Below, piece after piece: positions 27,027 through 37,055 of a stretch of 64,000 nt of DNA. The position numbers and the translations under genes are program-made. The DNA comes from Halobellus ruber (GTDB taxonomy: Archaea; Halobacteriota; Halobacteria; Halobacteriales; Haloferacaceae). Every line of letters begins with the position of its first letter. Position 1 is the stretch's first letter. The notes below the pieces were generated by a model. That model did not search any database. It worked only from the letters and a program-made list of their open reading frames with translations, and was not told where the DNA came from. Location of the stretch: positions 519,143 to 583,142 of the forward strand of contig NZ_JACKXD010000001.1 in assembly GCF_014212355.1 (NCBI RefSeq), written 5' to 3'.

Positions 27027-27103
27027 CAGCGCGGCACCTCCCGGGAAGCCGTCGGATCGATCCCGTCGGCCGACCGGACCACCCCGTCGACGTGTCCATT
27101 CAT
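27026..27103 (-). CDS. possible 25-residue ORF translationally coupled to ptsH
   Basis: From the ATG at 27103 a short frame encodes 25 residues (MNGHVDGVVRSADGID followed by PTASREVPR). Its TGA overlaps the ptsH start (TGATG). It may be a leader peptide, a small protein, or the stub of a removed upstream PTS gene. Length alone gives little support. Confidence 0.3.
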   Translation of the reverse strand: MNGHVDGVVRSADGIDPTASREVPR

Positions 27104-27173
27104 CGCTAGCGGGAGGAGGGACCCGAAGGCCCCTAAGTGTTCCTCGGGGCTCCGACGCGGGCGACGGGGTCGC

Positions 27174-28175
27174 TCACGCCAGCCGGTCGATGACCGCGTC
27201 GGTGACGGCGTCGGTGCGGGCGTCGCCGCCGAGATCGGGCGTTCGGGGGCCCGACGAAAGCACCGACTCGACCGCGTCGCGGACGGCGTCGGCCGCCGCC
27301 CCGTACCCGAGGTGATCGAGCAGCATCGCCGCCGAGAGGATCGCCGCCGACGGGTTGGCGACGCCCTCGCCGGCGATGTCGGGGGCGGTGCCGTGGACCG
27401 GCTCGAACAGCGCGTTGTCCGGGCCGATGTTCGCCGAGGGCAGCAGTCCCAGGCCCCCGACCAGCCCCGCAGCCAGATCCGACAGCACGTCGCCCGCGAG
27501 GTTGGGACAGACCACCACGTCGAACTGGGTGGGATCCAGACAGACCCGGGTTGCGAAGGCGTCCATCAGCACCTCCTCGGTGTCGACGCCGTTCGCGTCG
27601 GCGACGTCGACGACGGCGTCCCGGAACCGGCCGTCGGTCTCCCGCATCACGTTCGCCTTGTGGACGACCTGGAACCCATCGCTCCCGCGGTCGGCGACGA
27701 ACTCGCAGGCGAACGCCGCAAGCCGCTCGGCGGCGGAGGTGGTCACAACCCGGGTGAGCGTCGAGAGGTCCTCGGAGAGGCGGTCCTCGTGGCCGGCGTA
27801 CACGCCCTCGGTGTTCTCCCGGAGGAAGACCAGATCCGTCTCCGGCTGAACCGCCTCGACGCCGGGGTAGGCCCGCGCGGGGCGGACGTTGACGAACGAC
27901 CCGACGGCGGTCCGGAGCGGGAGGATCACGTCCGCGGCGGTCTCGCCGGCGGCGCCGAACAGCGTCGCGTCGGCGTCGGCGACGGCGTCGTAGGTCGCCT
28001 GCGGCAGCGCCTCCCCCGTCTCCGCCTTCACCGCGTCGCCGGCGTCGGCCGCGACGAACTCGAAGTCGCCGACGGCGTCGAGCACCTCGACCGCCGCGGG
28101 GACGACCTCCCTGCCGATGCCGTCGCCCTCGATGACGACGATCTCCTCGTGATTATTACTCCCGGTTTTCACCAC
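27174..28175 (-). CDS. leuB: 3-isopropylmalate dehydrogenase
   Basis: The 333-residue protein has [13 protein letters not shown] at the start, [14 protein letters not shown] and [13 protein letters not shown] (substrate and metal contacts), and [19 protein letters not shown] (NAD site). It oxidises 3-isopropylmalate in leucine synthesis. It is the last gene of the leu/ilv cluster. The GTG start at 28175, or the one at 28172, and the following six or so codons (VKTGSNN) lie inside a palindromic element, and homologues usually begin nearer EEIVVI. The N-terminus therefore seems to have been supplied by the element. Confidence 0.93.
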   Translation of the reverse strand: MVKTGSNNHEEIVVIEGDGIGREVVPAAVEVLDAVGDFEFVAADAGDAVKAETGEALPQATYDAVADADATLFGAAGETAADVILPLRTAVGSFVNVRPARAYPGVEAVQPETDLVFLRENTEGVYAGHEDRLSEDLSTLTRVVTTSAAERLAAFACEFVADRGSDGFQVVHKANVMRETDGRFRDAVVDVADANGVDTEEVLMDAFATRVCLDPTQFDVVVCPNLAGDVLSDLAAGLVGGLGLLPSANIGPDNALFEPVHGTAPDIAGEGVANPSAAILSAAMLLDHLGYGAAADAVRDAVESVLSSGPRTPDLGGDARTDAVTDAVIDRLA

Positions 28176-28229
28176 CGTGTGCCACCCCCGTTGACGGCGC
28201 TCGGCGGTGAGAGACGGGAGTACTCAGTA
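28150..28229. repeat. about 80-bp palindromic element, family 2, copy A
   Basis: On the minus strand the element begins TACTGAGTACTCCCGTC immediately after the leuD TGA and contains a CGTTGACG-like centre. It aligns with the element at 34254-34333 but its distal arm is less well paired. The leuB GTG start lies in that distal arm. Confidence 0.65.
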
Positions 28230-28838
28230 TCACGCATCAGTGTAGGGTAAGGCGGCGGCCTTCTCGGCGACCGCGTCGGCGTTGGACTTCATCAGCGCGG
28301 TGGTGTCCCAGACGCCTTCCGTGAGTGCCCGTCGCTGTGCGTCGTCGACCGTCGCCTCGATGGTGGTGTCGCCGTAGGTGACGGTCTCGTTTCCGACGTC
28401 GACGTGGATCTCCCCGTCGGGGTTGTCGTCGATCCACGTCTGGAGGTCGACGATCGCCTCGTGGTCGGCCGTGACCGTCGGGATCCCCAGCGCGAGGCAG
28501 TTGCCCGCGAAGATCTCCGCGAAGGACTCGCCCACGATGGCGTCGATCCCCCACCGCATCAGCGCCTGGGGGGCGTGCTCCCGCGAGGAGCCGCAGCCGA
28601 AATTGGCGTTGACCGCCATCACGGAGGCGTCCTGGAACGCCGGCTCGTTGAACGGGTGGTCCTTCCGGGCGTCCTCGTCGTCGAACCGGAGGTCGAAGAA
28701 GGCGAACTCCCCGAGGCCGTCGAAGGTGACGACCTTCATAAACCGCGCGGGGATGATCTGGTCGGTGTCGATGTCGTTGCCCCGGATCGGGACGCCCGTC
28801 CCGGTTACCGAGTCGATCTCGGGGATCTCGTCGGTCAC
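28230..28838 (-). CDS. leuD: 3-isopropylmalate dehydratase small subunit
   Basis: The 202-residue swivel-domain protein has GNDIDTDQIIPARFM and FGCGSSREHAPQAL, the motifs that bind substrate at the LeuC interface. The GTG at 28838 (VTDEIPEIDS) is chosen because it matches family N-termini and follows GGAGGTG. A GTG at 28904 overlapping leuC would add 22 unconserved residues. LeuD with LeuC isomerises isopropylmalate. The TGA stop is directly followed by a palindromic element. Confidence 0.93.
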   Translation of the reverse strand: MTDEIPEIDSVTGTGVPIRGNDIDTDQIIPARFMKVVTFDGLGEFAFFDLRFDDEDARKDHPFNEPAFQDASVMAVNANFGCGSSREHAPQALMRWGIDAIVGESFAEIFAGNCLALGIPTVTADHEAIVDLQTWIDDNPDGEIHVDVGNETVTYGDTTIEATVDDAQRRALTEGVWDTTALMKSNADAVAEKAAALPYTDA

Positions 28839-28843
28839 GCCAC

Positions 28844-28865
28844 CACCTCCGGAGCGACGCTCCGG
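28844..28865 (-). promoter_or_regulatory. Shine-Dalgarno of leuD overlapping a small palindrome
   Basis: On the minus strand CCGGAGCG-T-CGCTCCGG (28849-28865) runs into GGAGGTG (28844-28850), six nt before the GTG. The two share bases 28849-28850, so a hairpin could partly hide the ribosome binding site. Confidence 0.5.
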
Positions 28866-28893
28866 CGTACTCGCATTCGCTGTCGGGGACAGC

Positions 28894-30315
28894 TCATACG
28901 ACACTCACCTCCTTCAGTTCGCGGACGTCAGTCACTTCGCCTTCGACCGCCGCGGCGGCGACCATCCGGGGGTTCATGAGGACGGTCCGGCCGTCCTTCG
29001 AGCCCTGGCGCCCGATGAAGTTGCGGTTCGAGGAGGAGGCACACGCCTCGTCGCCCCGCAGTTGGTCCTCGTTCATCCCGAGACACATCGAACAGCCCGC
29101 GTTGCGCCACTCGAAGCCGGCGGTCTCGAAGATCCCGTCGAGGCCCTCGGCCTCGGCGGCGGCCTTCACGCGCTGGCTGCCGGGGACGACCATCGCGCGG
29201 ACGTCGTCGTGGACCTCCCGACCCTCGACGACCGCGGCCGCCCGGCGGAGGTCCGGGAGCCGGGCGTTCGTACACGACCCCAGGAACGCGACGTCGATCT
29301 CGTAGCCCGCCATCGTGTCGCCGGGGGTGACGCGCATGTGCTCCTGGGCGCGTCGGGCGGTGTCCCGTTTGTCCGCCGGCAGGGATTCGGGTTCGGGGAT
29401 CGGCTCGGTGATGCCGATGCCCTGGCCGGGGGTGGTGCCCCACGTGACGACGGGCTCCAGTTCGGAACCGTCGATGGTGACGACGTCGTCGTACTCGGCG
29501 TCCTCGTCCGAGCGGATCGACTCCCAGTAGGGCTTGAGCTCCGCGAAGCGCTCGGGGTTCTCCCGGAAGTAGTCGGTCTCCTCCAGCCACTCGTAGGTGG
29601 TCTCGTCGGGGTTGACGTAGCCCGCGCGGGCGCCGCCCTCGATGGACATGTTGCAGATGCTCATCCGCCCCTCCATATCGAGGTTCTCGATGGCCTCGCC
29701 GGCGTACTCGTAGACGTAGCCGACGCCGCCCTCGGTGCCCAGCCGGCGGATCACTTCGAGGATGACGTCCTTGGCCTCGACGCCGGGGCCGAGTTCGCCC
29801 GTGACCTCGATCTTCCGAACAGCCTTCTTCTCCATCGCGACGGTCCCCGTCGCGAGCACGTCGCGGATCTGACTCGTCCCGATCCCGAAGGCCAAGGCGC
29901 CGAAGGCGCCGTGCGTCGAGGTGTGGGAGTCGCCGCAGACGATCGTCTTCCCGGGCTGGGTCAGCCCCTGCTCGGGGCCGATGACGTGGACGATCCCCTG
30001 GTCGCCGGTCGTGGGATCCGAAAACTCGATGCCCGCCTCCCGGACGTTCTCCTCGAGTTCCGCCATCATCTCCTCGGCGGCGTCGTCGCGGTAGGGCCGC
30101 GACTGGTCGGCGGTCGGCACGATGTGGTCCACCGTCGCGTGGGTGAGTTCGGGGTAGGCGACCTCCAGGTCCCGTTCCTGTAGCATCCCGAACGCCTGCG
30201 GGCTCGTCACCTCGTGGATGAGATGCAGGCCGACGAACAGCTGCGTCTGTCCCGTCGGGAGCTCCGAGACCGTGTGTTCCTCCCATACCTTGTCGTACAG
30301 CGTTCCCTCGCTCAT
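28894..30315 (-). CDS. leuC: 3-isopropylmalate dehydratase large subunit
   Basis: The 473-residue aconitase-family protein has [20 protein letters not shown] (first cluster cysteine), [17 protein letters not shown] and [13 protein letters not shown] (remaining 4Fe-4S cysteines), and [12 protein letters not shown]. It forms the catalytic subunit of isopropylmalate isomerase with LeuD. It starts 50 nt after the ilvC stop, consistent with cotranscription. Confidence 0.96.
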   Translation of the reverse strand: MSEGTLYDKVWEEHTVSELPTGQTQLFVGLHLIHEVTSPQAFGMLQERDLEVAYPELTHATVDHIVPTADQSRPYRDDAAEEMMAELEENVREAGIEFSDPTTGDQGIVHVIGPEQGLTQPGKTIVCGDSHTSTHGAFGALAFGIGTSQIRDVLATGTVAMEKKAVRKIEVTGELGPGVEAKDVILEVIRRLGTEGGVGYVYEYAGEAIENLDMEGRMSICNMSIEGGARAGYVNPDETTYEWLEETDYFRENPERFAELKPYWESIRSDEDAEYDDVVTIDGSELEPVVTWGTTPGQGIGITEPIPEPESLPADKRDTARRAQEHMRVTPGDTMAGYEIDVAFLGSCTNARLPDLRRAAAVVEGREVHDDVRAMVVPGSQRVKAAAEAEGLDGIFETAGFEWRNAGCSMCLGMNEDQLRGDEACASSSNRNFIGRQGSKDGRTVLMNPRMVAAAAVEGEVTDVRELKEVSVV

Positions 30316-30364
30316 CTTCGATCACCGCGTGTTGTCGGTCCGTGTGTCACTCTCATCGCCTCCG

Positions 30365-31399
30365 TCAGTCGTCCGCCGCCGCCTCCGCGGCCTCCTCCCT
30401 CTCGTCGCCCCACGCGAACAGGTCGCGCAGGGGCTCGCCCACCTCCTCGATGTGGTGGGTCTCCTCGGCGTGTTTCAGCTGCGTGTAGGAGGGGCGGCCG
30501 GCCTGGTTCTCGGCGATCCACTCGCGGGCGAACGTGCCGTCCTGAACCTCCTCCAGCAGTTCCTCCATCTCCGCGCGCACGTGATCGTCGATGAGGCGGT
30601 CCCCGCGGGAGAGCCCGCCGTATTCGGCGGTGTCGGAGACGGAGTTCCACATCTCCGAGAGCCCGCCCTCGTACATCAGATCCACGATCAGCTTCAGCTC
30701 GTTCAGACACTCGAAGTACGCCATCTCCGGGGAGTAGCCGGCGTCGACCAGCGTCTCGTAGCCCGCCTTCACCAAGGCGGTCGCGCCGCCGCACAGCACC
30801 GCCTGCTCCCCGAAGAGGTCGGTCTCGGTCTCCTCGCGGAACGTGGTTTCGATGACGCCCGCCCGGGTGCAGCCGATCCCGTGGGCGTACGCCAGCGCCT
30901 CGTCGAACGCCTCGCCCGTCTCGTTCTGGTAGATCGCCACGAGGCCGGGGGTGCCCTGGTTGGCCTCGTAGTTCCGCCGGACGAGGTGCCCGGGCGACTT
31001 CGGCGCCACCATCGTCACGTCGACGTCCTCGGGCGGCCGGATCTGGTTGTAGTGGATGTTGAACCCGTGGGCGAACTGGAGGGTGTCGCCGGGTTCCAGC
31101 CCGTCGCGGATGTTCTCGAAGACGCCGGGCTGGACCGAGTCCGGGACCAGGATCGAGACGATGTCCGCCTCGGCGGCCGCCGCCGCGGGCGTCTCGACAC
31201 GGAGGCCGTCGCCCCGCGCGGCCTCGCGGGAGGAGGATCCCTCCCGGAGGCCGACGATCACGTCGACCCCGCTGTCCGAGAGGTTCTGCGAGTGGGCGTG
31301 ACCCTGGCTGCCGTAGCCGATCACGGCTACGGTCTTGTCGTCGATGTGCGAGCGGTCCGCGTCGTCGTCGTAGTATACCGTCGTGTTCAGATCTGTCAT
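30365..31399 (-). CDS. ilvC: ketol-acid reductoisomerase
   Basis: The 344-residue protein has the NADPH motif [16 protein letters not shown], followed by [16 protein letters not shown], and the knotted C-terminal domain with EQAVLCGG and [19 protein letters not shown]. It makes the dihydroxy acids of valine and isoleucine synthesis. The ATG at 31399 ([15 protein letters not shown]) fits homologues; a GTG at 31411 overlaps the ilvN stop by 4 nt and is an alternative that would add four residues. Confidence 0.95.
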   Translation of the reverse strand: MTDLNTTVYYDDDADRSHIDDKTVAVIGYGSQGHAHSQNLSDSGVDVIVGLREGSSSREAARGDGLRVETPAAAAAEADIVSILVPDSVQPGVFENIRDGLEPGDTLQFAHGFNIHYNQIRPPEDVDVTMVAPKSPGHLVRRNYEANQGTPGLVAIYQNETGEAFDEALAYAHGIGCTRAGVIETTFREETETDLFGEQAVLCGGATALVKAGYETLVDAGYSPEMAYFECLNELKLIVDLMYEGGLSEMWNSVSDTAEYGGLSRGDRLIDDHVRAEMEELLEEVQDGTFAREWIAENQAGRPSYTQLKHAEETHHIEEVGEPLRDLFAWGDEREEAAEAAADD

Positions 31400-31407
31400 T
31401 GTGTTCG

Positions 31408-32100
31408 TCACTGTGTGTTGGTCGGTCGCGTCGGCTCGTCCGCGGTGCCGGGCTTCTCGCCGGGGGCAGTCGGTTGGTTGCCGCGCGCAAGCGCCGCGTA
31501 GCCCGTCCGCGCGATCTCGATGATGCCGAACTGCCGGAACGCGTCGATCGCGTCGTCGATCTCCTGTTCGTCGCCGGTGAGCTGTACCGTGATCGTCTCG
31601 GCACCGGCGTCGAGCGTCTGGCCGTCGTACATCTCGGTGATCGCGTGCACCTTGTCGGGTTCGGTGCCCTCGACTTTCAGGAGGACGAGTTCGGTCCGGA
31701 CCGCGTCCTCGTCGAGTTCACCCACGGTGATGACGGGCTTGAGCTTTCCGAGTTGCTTTCTGATCTGGTCGATGTCGGGTTCGGTCTCCTCGACCACCAT
31801 CGTGATCCGGGAGTGGCCGTCGACGGTGGTCGGCCCGACCGTGAGGCTCTCGATGTTGAACTGCCGCCGGGAGATCAGCCCCGCGATCCGGGAGAGCACG
31901 CCGGGTTCGTCCTCCACTAGGGCGGAGAACACCGCCCGGCGCGGCTCGTGTGTCGCCTCGACTTCGGGATCGATCCGGATCCCCTGGGAGTTCCGCCGCC
32001 CCTCCGGGTGGGGCCGCTCGTCGGGTTCCGGCCCCGCCAGCCCGTGTTTCGGTGGGGTCTCGCGTCCGCCGCGGTCGGCCCCGTCGTCACCCGAACTCAT
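31408..32100 (-). CDS. ilvN: acetolactate synthase regulatory subunit
   Basis: The 230-residue protein contains an ACT domain: [22 protein letters not shown] begins it and [10 protein letters not shown] follows, typical of IlvN/IlvH and its feedback binding of valine. A C-terminal ACT-like half ([18 protein letters not shown]) follows. About 50 acidic and proline-rich residues precede the domain. The ATG at 32100 overlaps the ilvB stop by 4 nt. Confidence 0.93.
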   Translation of the reverse strand: MSSGDDGADRGGRETPPKHGLAGPEPDERPHPEGRRNSQGIRIDPEVEATHEPRRAVFSALVEDEPGVLSRIAGLISRRQFNIESLTVGPTTVDGHSRITMVVEETEPDIDQIRKQLGKLKPVITVGELDEDAVRTELVLLKVEGTEPDKVHAITEMYDGQTLDAGAETITVQLTGDEQEIDDAIDAFRQFGIIEIARTGYAALARGNQPTAPGEKPGTADEPTRPTNTQ

Positions 32101-33875
32101 AGTTGCTCCTCCGTCAGCGCGAACTTGCCGTTGGCGCCACCCGAGGGAACCATCGGGTAGACGTTCTCCGCGGGATCGATGTGGAAGTCGATCACCGACG
32201 GGCCGTCGTACGCCAGCGCTGCCTCGACGGTGTCGGCGACCTCGTCGTAGTCGTCGACGCGCCACCCGCGGGCGCCGAACGCCTCCGCGAGCTTGTCGAA
32301 CTCCGGACACCAGTTGTATTCGGCGGCCATCCGCCGGCCCTCGAAGAAGGCGTCCTGCCACTGCCGGACCATCCCGATGTACTCGTTGTTGAGCACCGCG
32401 ACGGTGATGTCGAGTTCCTCGCGCACCGCGACCGACAGCGACTGGATGGTCATCAGGAACGACCCGTCGCCGTCGATGCAGACGACCTCCCGGTCGTCGT
32501 CGGCGGCGATCCGGGCGCCGATCGCGCCGGGGAGGCCGTAGCCCATCGTCCCGAGGCCGTGGCTCGACACCCACGTGCGCGGCTCGGTGAACGTCCAGTA
32601 CTGCGAGGCCCACATCTGGTGTTGGCCCACGCCCGTGGTGACGATGGTGTCGTCGGCGGTGGCCTCGTCGAGCACCTCCACGACGAACTGCGGTTTCAGC
32701 GGCTCGTCGTCGGGGGTGGCGTAGTCCATCGGGTACTCCTGTTTCCACTCCTGGCACTGCCGGCGCCACTCGTCGGCGTCGGGCGCGGCGTCGACGGCGT
32801 CGTCCAGCTGGCCGAGGACGGTCCCCGCGTCGCCGATCAGCGGGTAGTCCGCGTGGACGTTCTTCGAGATCTCCGCGGGGTCGATGTCGACGTGGATGAC
32901 CTCCGCCTCCGGCGCGAAGGTGTCGACGCCGCCGGTCAGCCGGTCGTCGAACCGCGTGCCGACCCCGATCAGCAGGTCGGTGTGGGTGATCGCCATGTTC
33001 GCGTAGCCGGTGCCGTGCATCCCCGCCCACGACAGACACAGCTCGTCGTCCTCGGGGAACGACCCGATCCCCGGCATCGTGGTGACGACCGGGATCTCGT
33101 GTTCGCGGGCGAACGACCGGGCCGCCTCGGTGGCGTCGGCCTTGATCACGCCGCCGCCGAACAAAAGCAGCGGCCGCTCGGCGGCCTCGATGGCGTCGGC
33201 GGCGGCCGCGACGTTCTCCTCGTCGGCGACGTACTGCGGCCGGGTCGTCTCCGGGGGCTCCGCCGGGCCGGGCTCGGTGTCGGTGTCGCCGAGGGTGACG
33301 TCCTTCGGGAGGTCGACGAGCGTCGGCCCCGGCCGCCCCTCGTCGGCCAGCGCCAGCGCCTCGCCGACGGTGTCGCCCACGCTGTCGGGGTTGTCGGCGA
33401 AGTAGTTGTGCTTCGTGAGCGGCGCGGTCACGCCGATGGTGTCGGTCTCCTGGAACGCGTCGGAGCCGACCATATCCGCCGGCACCTGGCCGGTGAGCGC
33501 CAACATCCCGTCGGAGTCCATGTTCGCGTCGGCGATGCCCGTCACCAGGTTGGTCGCGCCGGGGCCGGAGGTCGCGAGGCAGATCCCCGGCTCGTTGTTG
33601 ACCACGCCGAAGGCGTCGGCGGCGTGGGCCGCGCCCTGCTCGTGGGCCATCGTGACGTGGCGGATGTCGGAGTGATACAGCGCGTCGTAGACGGGCATGA
33701 TCGCCCCGCCCTGGACGCCGAAGGCGGCCTCGACGCCGGCGTTCTCCAGCGCGTGAACCACCGACTCCGCGCCGGTGGTCGCGGGCCTGAAGTCGGCTGC
33801 CCGTTCCGCGTCGGCCCCGGTTTCGGGGTCGGCGTCTGCTGGTTCCTCGTCCGGTGTCGGTGCCTGTTTACTCAT
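32097..33875 (-). CDS. ilvB: acetolactate synthase catalytic subunit
   Basis: The 592-residue thiamine-diphosphate enzyme has the catalytic glutamate in VTMAHEQGAAHAADAFG, FAD-region motifs, and the ThDP motif GDGSFLMTIQSL...NNEYIGMVRQWQ. It condenses pyruvate with pyruvate or 2-ketobutyrate. It is preceded by a long 5' region of about 270 nt from the predicted promoter, which carries a candidate leader ORF. Confidence 0.96.
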   Translation of the reverse strand: MSKQAPTPDEEPADADPETGADAERAADFRPATTGAESVVHALENAGVEAAFGVQGGAIMPVYDALYHSDIRHVTMAHEQGAAHAADAFGVVNNEPGICLATSGPGATNLVTGIADANMDSDGMLALTGQVPADMVGSDAFQETDTIGVTAPLTKHNYFADNPDSVGDTVGEALALADEGRPGPTLVDLPKDVTLGDTDTEPGPAEPPETTRPQYVADEENVAAAADAIEAAERPLLLFGGGVIKADATEAARSFAREHEIPVVTTMPGIGSFPEDDELCLSWAGMHGTGYANMAITHTDLLIGVGTRFDDRLTGGVDTFAPEAEVIHVDIDPAEISKNVHADYPLIGDAGTVLGQLDDAVDAAPDADEWRRQCQEWKQEYPMDYATPDDEPLKPQFVVEVLDEATADDTIVTTGVGQHQMWASQYWTFTEPRTWVSSHGLGTMGYGLPGAIGARIAADDDREVVCIDGDGSFLMTIQSLSVAVREELDITVAVLNNEYIGMVRQWQDAFFEGRRMAAEYNWCPEFDKLAEAFGARGWRVDDYDEVADTVEAALAYDGPSVIDFHIDPAENVYPMVPSGGANGKFALTEEQL

Positions 33876-34031
33876 CGTCGCTCGCCCCCGGATACCGGTG
33901 TGTGGTCTGCGGTCGGTGCATCGGTGTCGGTCGTGTGGATCTGGCGTGGTGGGTCATACTGTGTGGTGAAGTCGGGCTCGGTCGGACGTCGGTCGACGGA
34001 TCGCTGCGGCGAGAAACGGATGTATTGGGGG
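33876..34031 (-). other. untranslated part of the ilvB leader
   Basis: Between the candidate leader ORF and the ilvB ATG lie about 155 nt with no convincing coding content. No uridine tract characteristic of a strong archaeal terminator is obvious. Confidence 0.4.
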
Positions 34032-34043
34032 CTAACGGGCCCC
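34028..34043 (-). promoter_or_regulatory. GC-rich hairpin at the end of the ilvB leader ORF
   Basis: GGGGC pairs with GCCCC across CCGTTA, which contains the TAG stop of the leader ORF. It begins directly after two valine codons. This placement suggests ribosome-dependent folding, but the stem is only five pairs. Confidence 0.4.
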
Positions 34044-34145
34044 TACTACGGCGCGGATCGGGTCCGCGCACCGCGACCGCGACGGCGACGCGGCTCGGCC
34101 CGCTCGACGGGCGGCGGCCGCGGTCGGCGTCCTGCGTCGCGTCAT
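34032..34145 (-). CDS. candidate leader peptide upstream of ilvB
   Basis: A 37-codon frame starts at the ATG at 34145, exactly where the promoter predicts the transcript to begin. The peptide is rich in Arg and Ala and ends CADPIRAVVGAR, with an isoleucine and two consecutive GTA valine codons just before the stop. It would be translated from a leaderless mRNA. Bacterial ilv operons use such peptides for attenuation; no archaeal example is known to me. The assignment is inference from position and content, since GC-rich DNA also makes chance frames. Confidence 0.4.
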   Translation of the reverse strand: MTRRRTPTAAAARRAGRAASPSRSRCADPIRAVVGAR

Positions 34146-34167
34146 ACCCGATTCCTCTCGCTCGGCC

Positions 34168-34175
34168 GTAATTAA
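34168..34175 (-). promoter_or_regulatory. TATA box for the ilv cluster
   Basis: TTAATTAC on the minus strand, preceded by a BRE-like CGAAACG, is centred about 27 nt upstream of 34145. It is a strong promoter candidate for ilvBN-ilvC-leuCDB. Confidence 0.65.
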
Positions 34176-34253
34176 CGTTTCGCGGTCCGTCGCCGGGGCG
34201 GATCGGTCGGCGGCGTGCCCCGGCGGACCGAGTTCCCGGAGCGCGTGCCATCA

Positions 34254-34333
34254 TACTGGGTACTCTCACTGTCTACCGCCGAGTGCTACCCTCGTTGACG
34301 CCACTCGGCGGTAAGAGACGGGAGTACCCATTA
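34254..34333. repeat. 80-bp palindromic element, family 2, copy B
   Basis: The arms TACTGGGTACTC (34254-34265) and GAGTACCCATTA (34322-34333) pair, as do the inner arms TACCGCCGAGTG and CACTCGGCGGTA. On the minus strand the element begins immediately after the leuA TGA (34336-34334). Confidence 0.8.
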
Positions 34334-35570
<1,237 letters not shown>

Positions 35571-35594
35571 TGTGTCTACAGACAGCCGGGGAGT

Positions 35595-35604
35595 GATATT
35601 AAAA
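35595..35604 (-). promoter_or_regulatory. TATA box of leuA
   Basis: CTTTTAATATC on the minus strand (core at 35595-35604) lies about 28 nt upstream of the ATG at 35570, predicting a leaderless or nearly leaderless leuA message that begins at that ATG. Confidence 0.65.
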
Positions 35605-35760
35605 GCTTTCGTGTTGCGGGTGCCCGAGGGCCGTCACGCGGCACGGCGTCCGCCGATACGCCACGATTCCGTCGCCGGTGTCGCGGGGGGGCCGCCGGCA
35701 GGTCCGACGGCGTCAGACACCGACCGAACGCTTTTCGTCCCGCTTTCCCTCCGAACCGGT

Positions 35761-36042
35761 ATGAGCGACTTCAACCTGAACCTCTCGGAGGCCGAGGAGC
35801 ACCTCGACGACGAGGACACCGACGTCGTGCTCGGCACGCTCGACGGATCCACGCCGGCCGAGGAGTGGATCGACGCCATCCGCTCGGGGAACGTGCTCGT
35901 GCTCGCCGTCGAGGGCGACCTCAACGAACTCGCGAAGGGCTTTGCGCGGCCGGTCAGGGATCTGGGCGGCGGCCTCACCCACTTCCGGCAGTTCCTGGTC
36001 GTGACCCCGCCGGACGTCGAGGTCGACACGAGTCGTCTCTGA
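35761..36042 (+). CDS. conserved haloarchaeal protein (DUF5779-like)
   Basis: The 93-residue protein begins MSDFNLNLSEAEEHL and contains LGTLDGSTPAEEWIDAI and HFRQFLVVTPPDVEVD. From memory it matches DUF5779, a small haloarchaeal family of unknown function. A T-rich element about 27 nt upstream supports a leaderless start at 35761; in-frame codons further upstream are not conserved. It ends 15 nt before the convergent VOC gene. Confidence 0.75.
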   Translation: MSDFNLNLSEAEEHLDDEDTDVVLGTLDGSTPAEEWIDAIRSGNVLVLAVEGDLNELAKGFARPVRDLGGGLTHFRQFLVVTPPDVEVDTSRL

Positions 36043-36057
36043 GCCCGGGTCGGCCGC

Positions 36058-36861
36058 TCAGGCGGCGTCACCCTCCCGCAGAAACGTCACCACGTGGCCG
36101 TCACCGTCGACGACCCGCAAGCCCCCGGGAACCGACGCCATCCCCCCGGGCCAGGGCCCGCCGGCCTCGACCGCCGCCTCCGGATCGTCGGTCGTGAACG
36201 CGAGGTCGACGTGGAGGCCGCCGCGGGCGTCGGCGATCCCGAGCTGCGGCTCCCAGAGTTCGAGGTCGACGGGGCCGGACAGCCGGACGCGACGCCGGTT
36301 GTCCCCCCGATCGACCACCTCGAACCCGAGCCGGCGGTACCGATCCTCGGCGGCCGGCAGGTCCCTGACCTCCAGGACGACCTCGAACAGGTCCGACACC
36401 GGGGGGATGGCGGTCGGGTCGGCGTCGGCCGCGCCGGCGGCTGCGTCGGAACCGCCTGCCCCGTCCCCGTCGCGGTCGAACCCGCCGATCTCGACACAGT
36501 GGCCCGCGGGATCGAAGACGTACAGCGAGTCGGTCGCGCCGAACGAGAACTCGACGGGGTCGAGGTCCGCGAGCCGGTCCCACCACCGTTCGTAGGCCTC
36601 CGGCGTGGTCGCGAACGCGTAGTGGGTGTGTACGCCCCCCCGCGGAACGTCCGTCGGCCGGCGGAGCACGAGACGGGTCGTCCCGGCGTCGTCGGCCGCC
36701 GACGTGCCGTCGTTCGGGGCACCGATCCCGTAGGCGACGCGCGATCCCGAGTCCCCGGTCGGCTCCGCGTCGGGGACGAACCCCAGCCGATCCTCGTAGA
36801 ACGCCCGCGCCGCGTCGAGATCCGTGACTTCCAATCCGAGCCGGTGGACGCCGGTGAGCAT
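36058..36861 (-). CDS. two-domain VOC (glyoxalase/dioxygenase) superfamily protein
   Basis: The 267-residue protein has two VOC repeats. The first begins VHRLGLEVTDLDAARAFYED and includes HTHYAFAT and GHCVEIGGF. The second includes LFEVVLEVRDLPAAEDRYRR, HVDLAFTT and GHVVTFLRE. The H and E residues are in positions used for divalent metal binding. Members include extradiol dioxygenases, glyoxalases and resistance proteins; the substrate is unknown. The ATG at 36861 has GGTAAATACA 27 nt upstream; an upstream frame to 36933 is not conserved. Confidence 0.82.
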   Translation of the reverse strand: MLTGVHRLGLEVTDLDAARAFYEDRLGFVPDAEPTGDSGSRVAYGIGAPNDGTSAADDAGTTRLVLRRPTDVPRGGVHTHYAFATTPEAYERWWDRLADLDPVEFSFGATDSLYVFDPAGHCVEIGGFDRDGDGAGGSDAAAGAADADPTAIPPVSDLFEVVLEVRDLPAAEDRYRRLGFEVVDRGDNRRRVRLSGPVDLELWEPQLGIADARGGLHVDLAFTTDDPEAAVEAGGPWPGGMASVPGGLRVVDGDGHVVTFLREGDAA

Positions 36862-37055
36862 ACCCCACGGTGGGACCGCCTCGGTAAATACACTGACGCC
36901 GACACCACGGTACTGTCCACTTAGGAGTGACATCGGTGAGGATGGCGGATTGAAGACATTGGAAGTCCCCGCGCTCTCGACTCAATGGCTTCGCTGTCGC
37001 TCGAAAGACCCGAAGTTTCTTTCGTGATCACGAGAGGGCGAGGTCGTCCGACGAG

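Noticed and set aside
31238-31256. GGGAGG...CCTCCC inverted repeat in ilvC encoding GSSSR
   Set aside because: Homologues have a loop of the same length here, so there is no sign of insertion.
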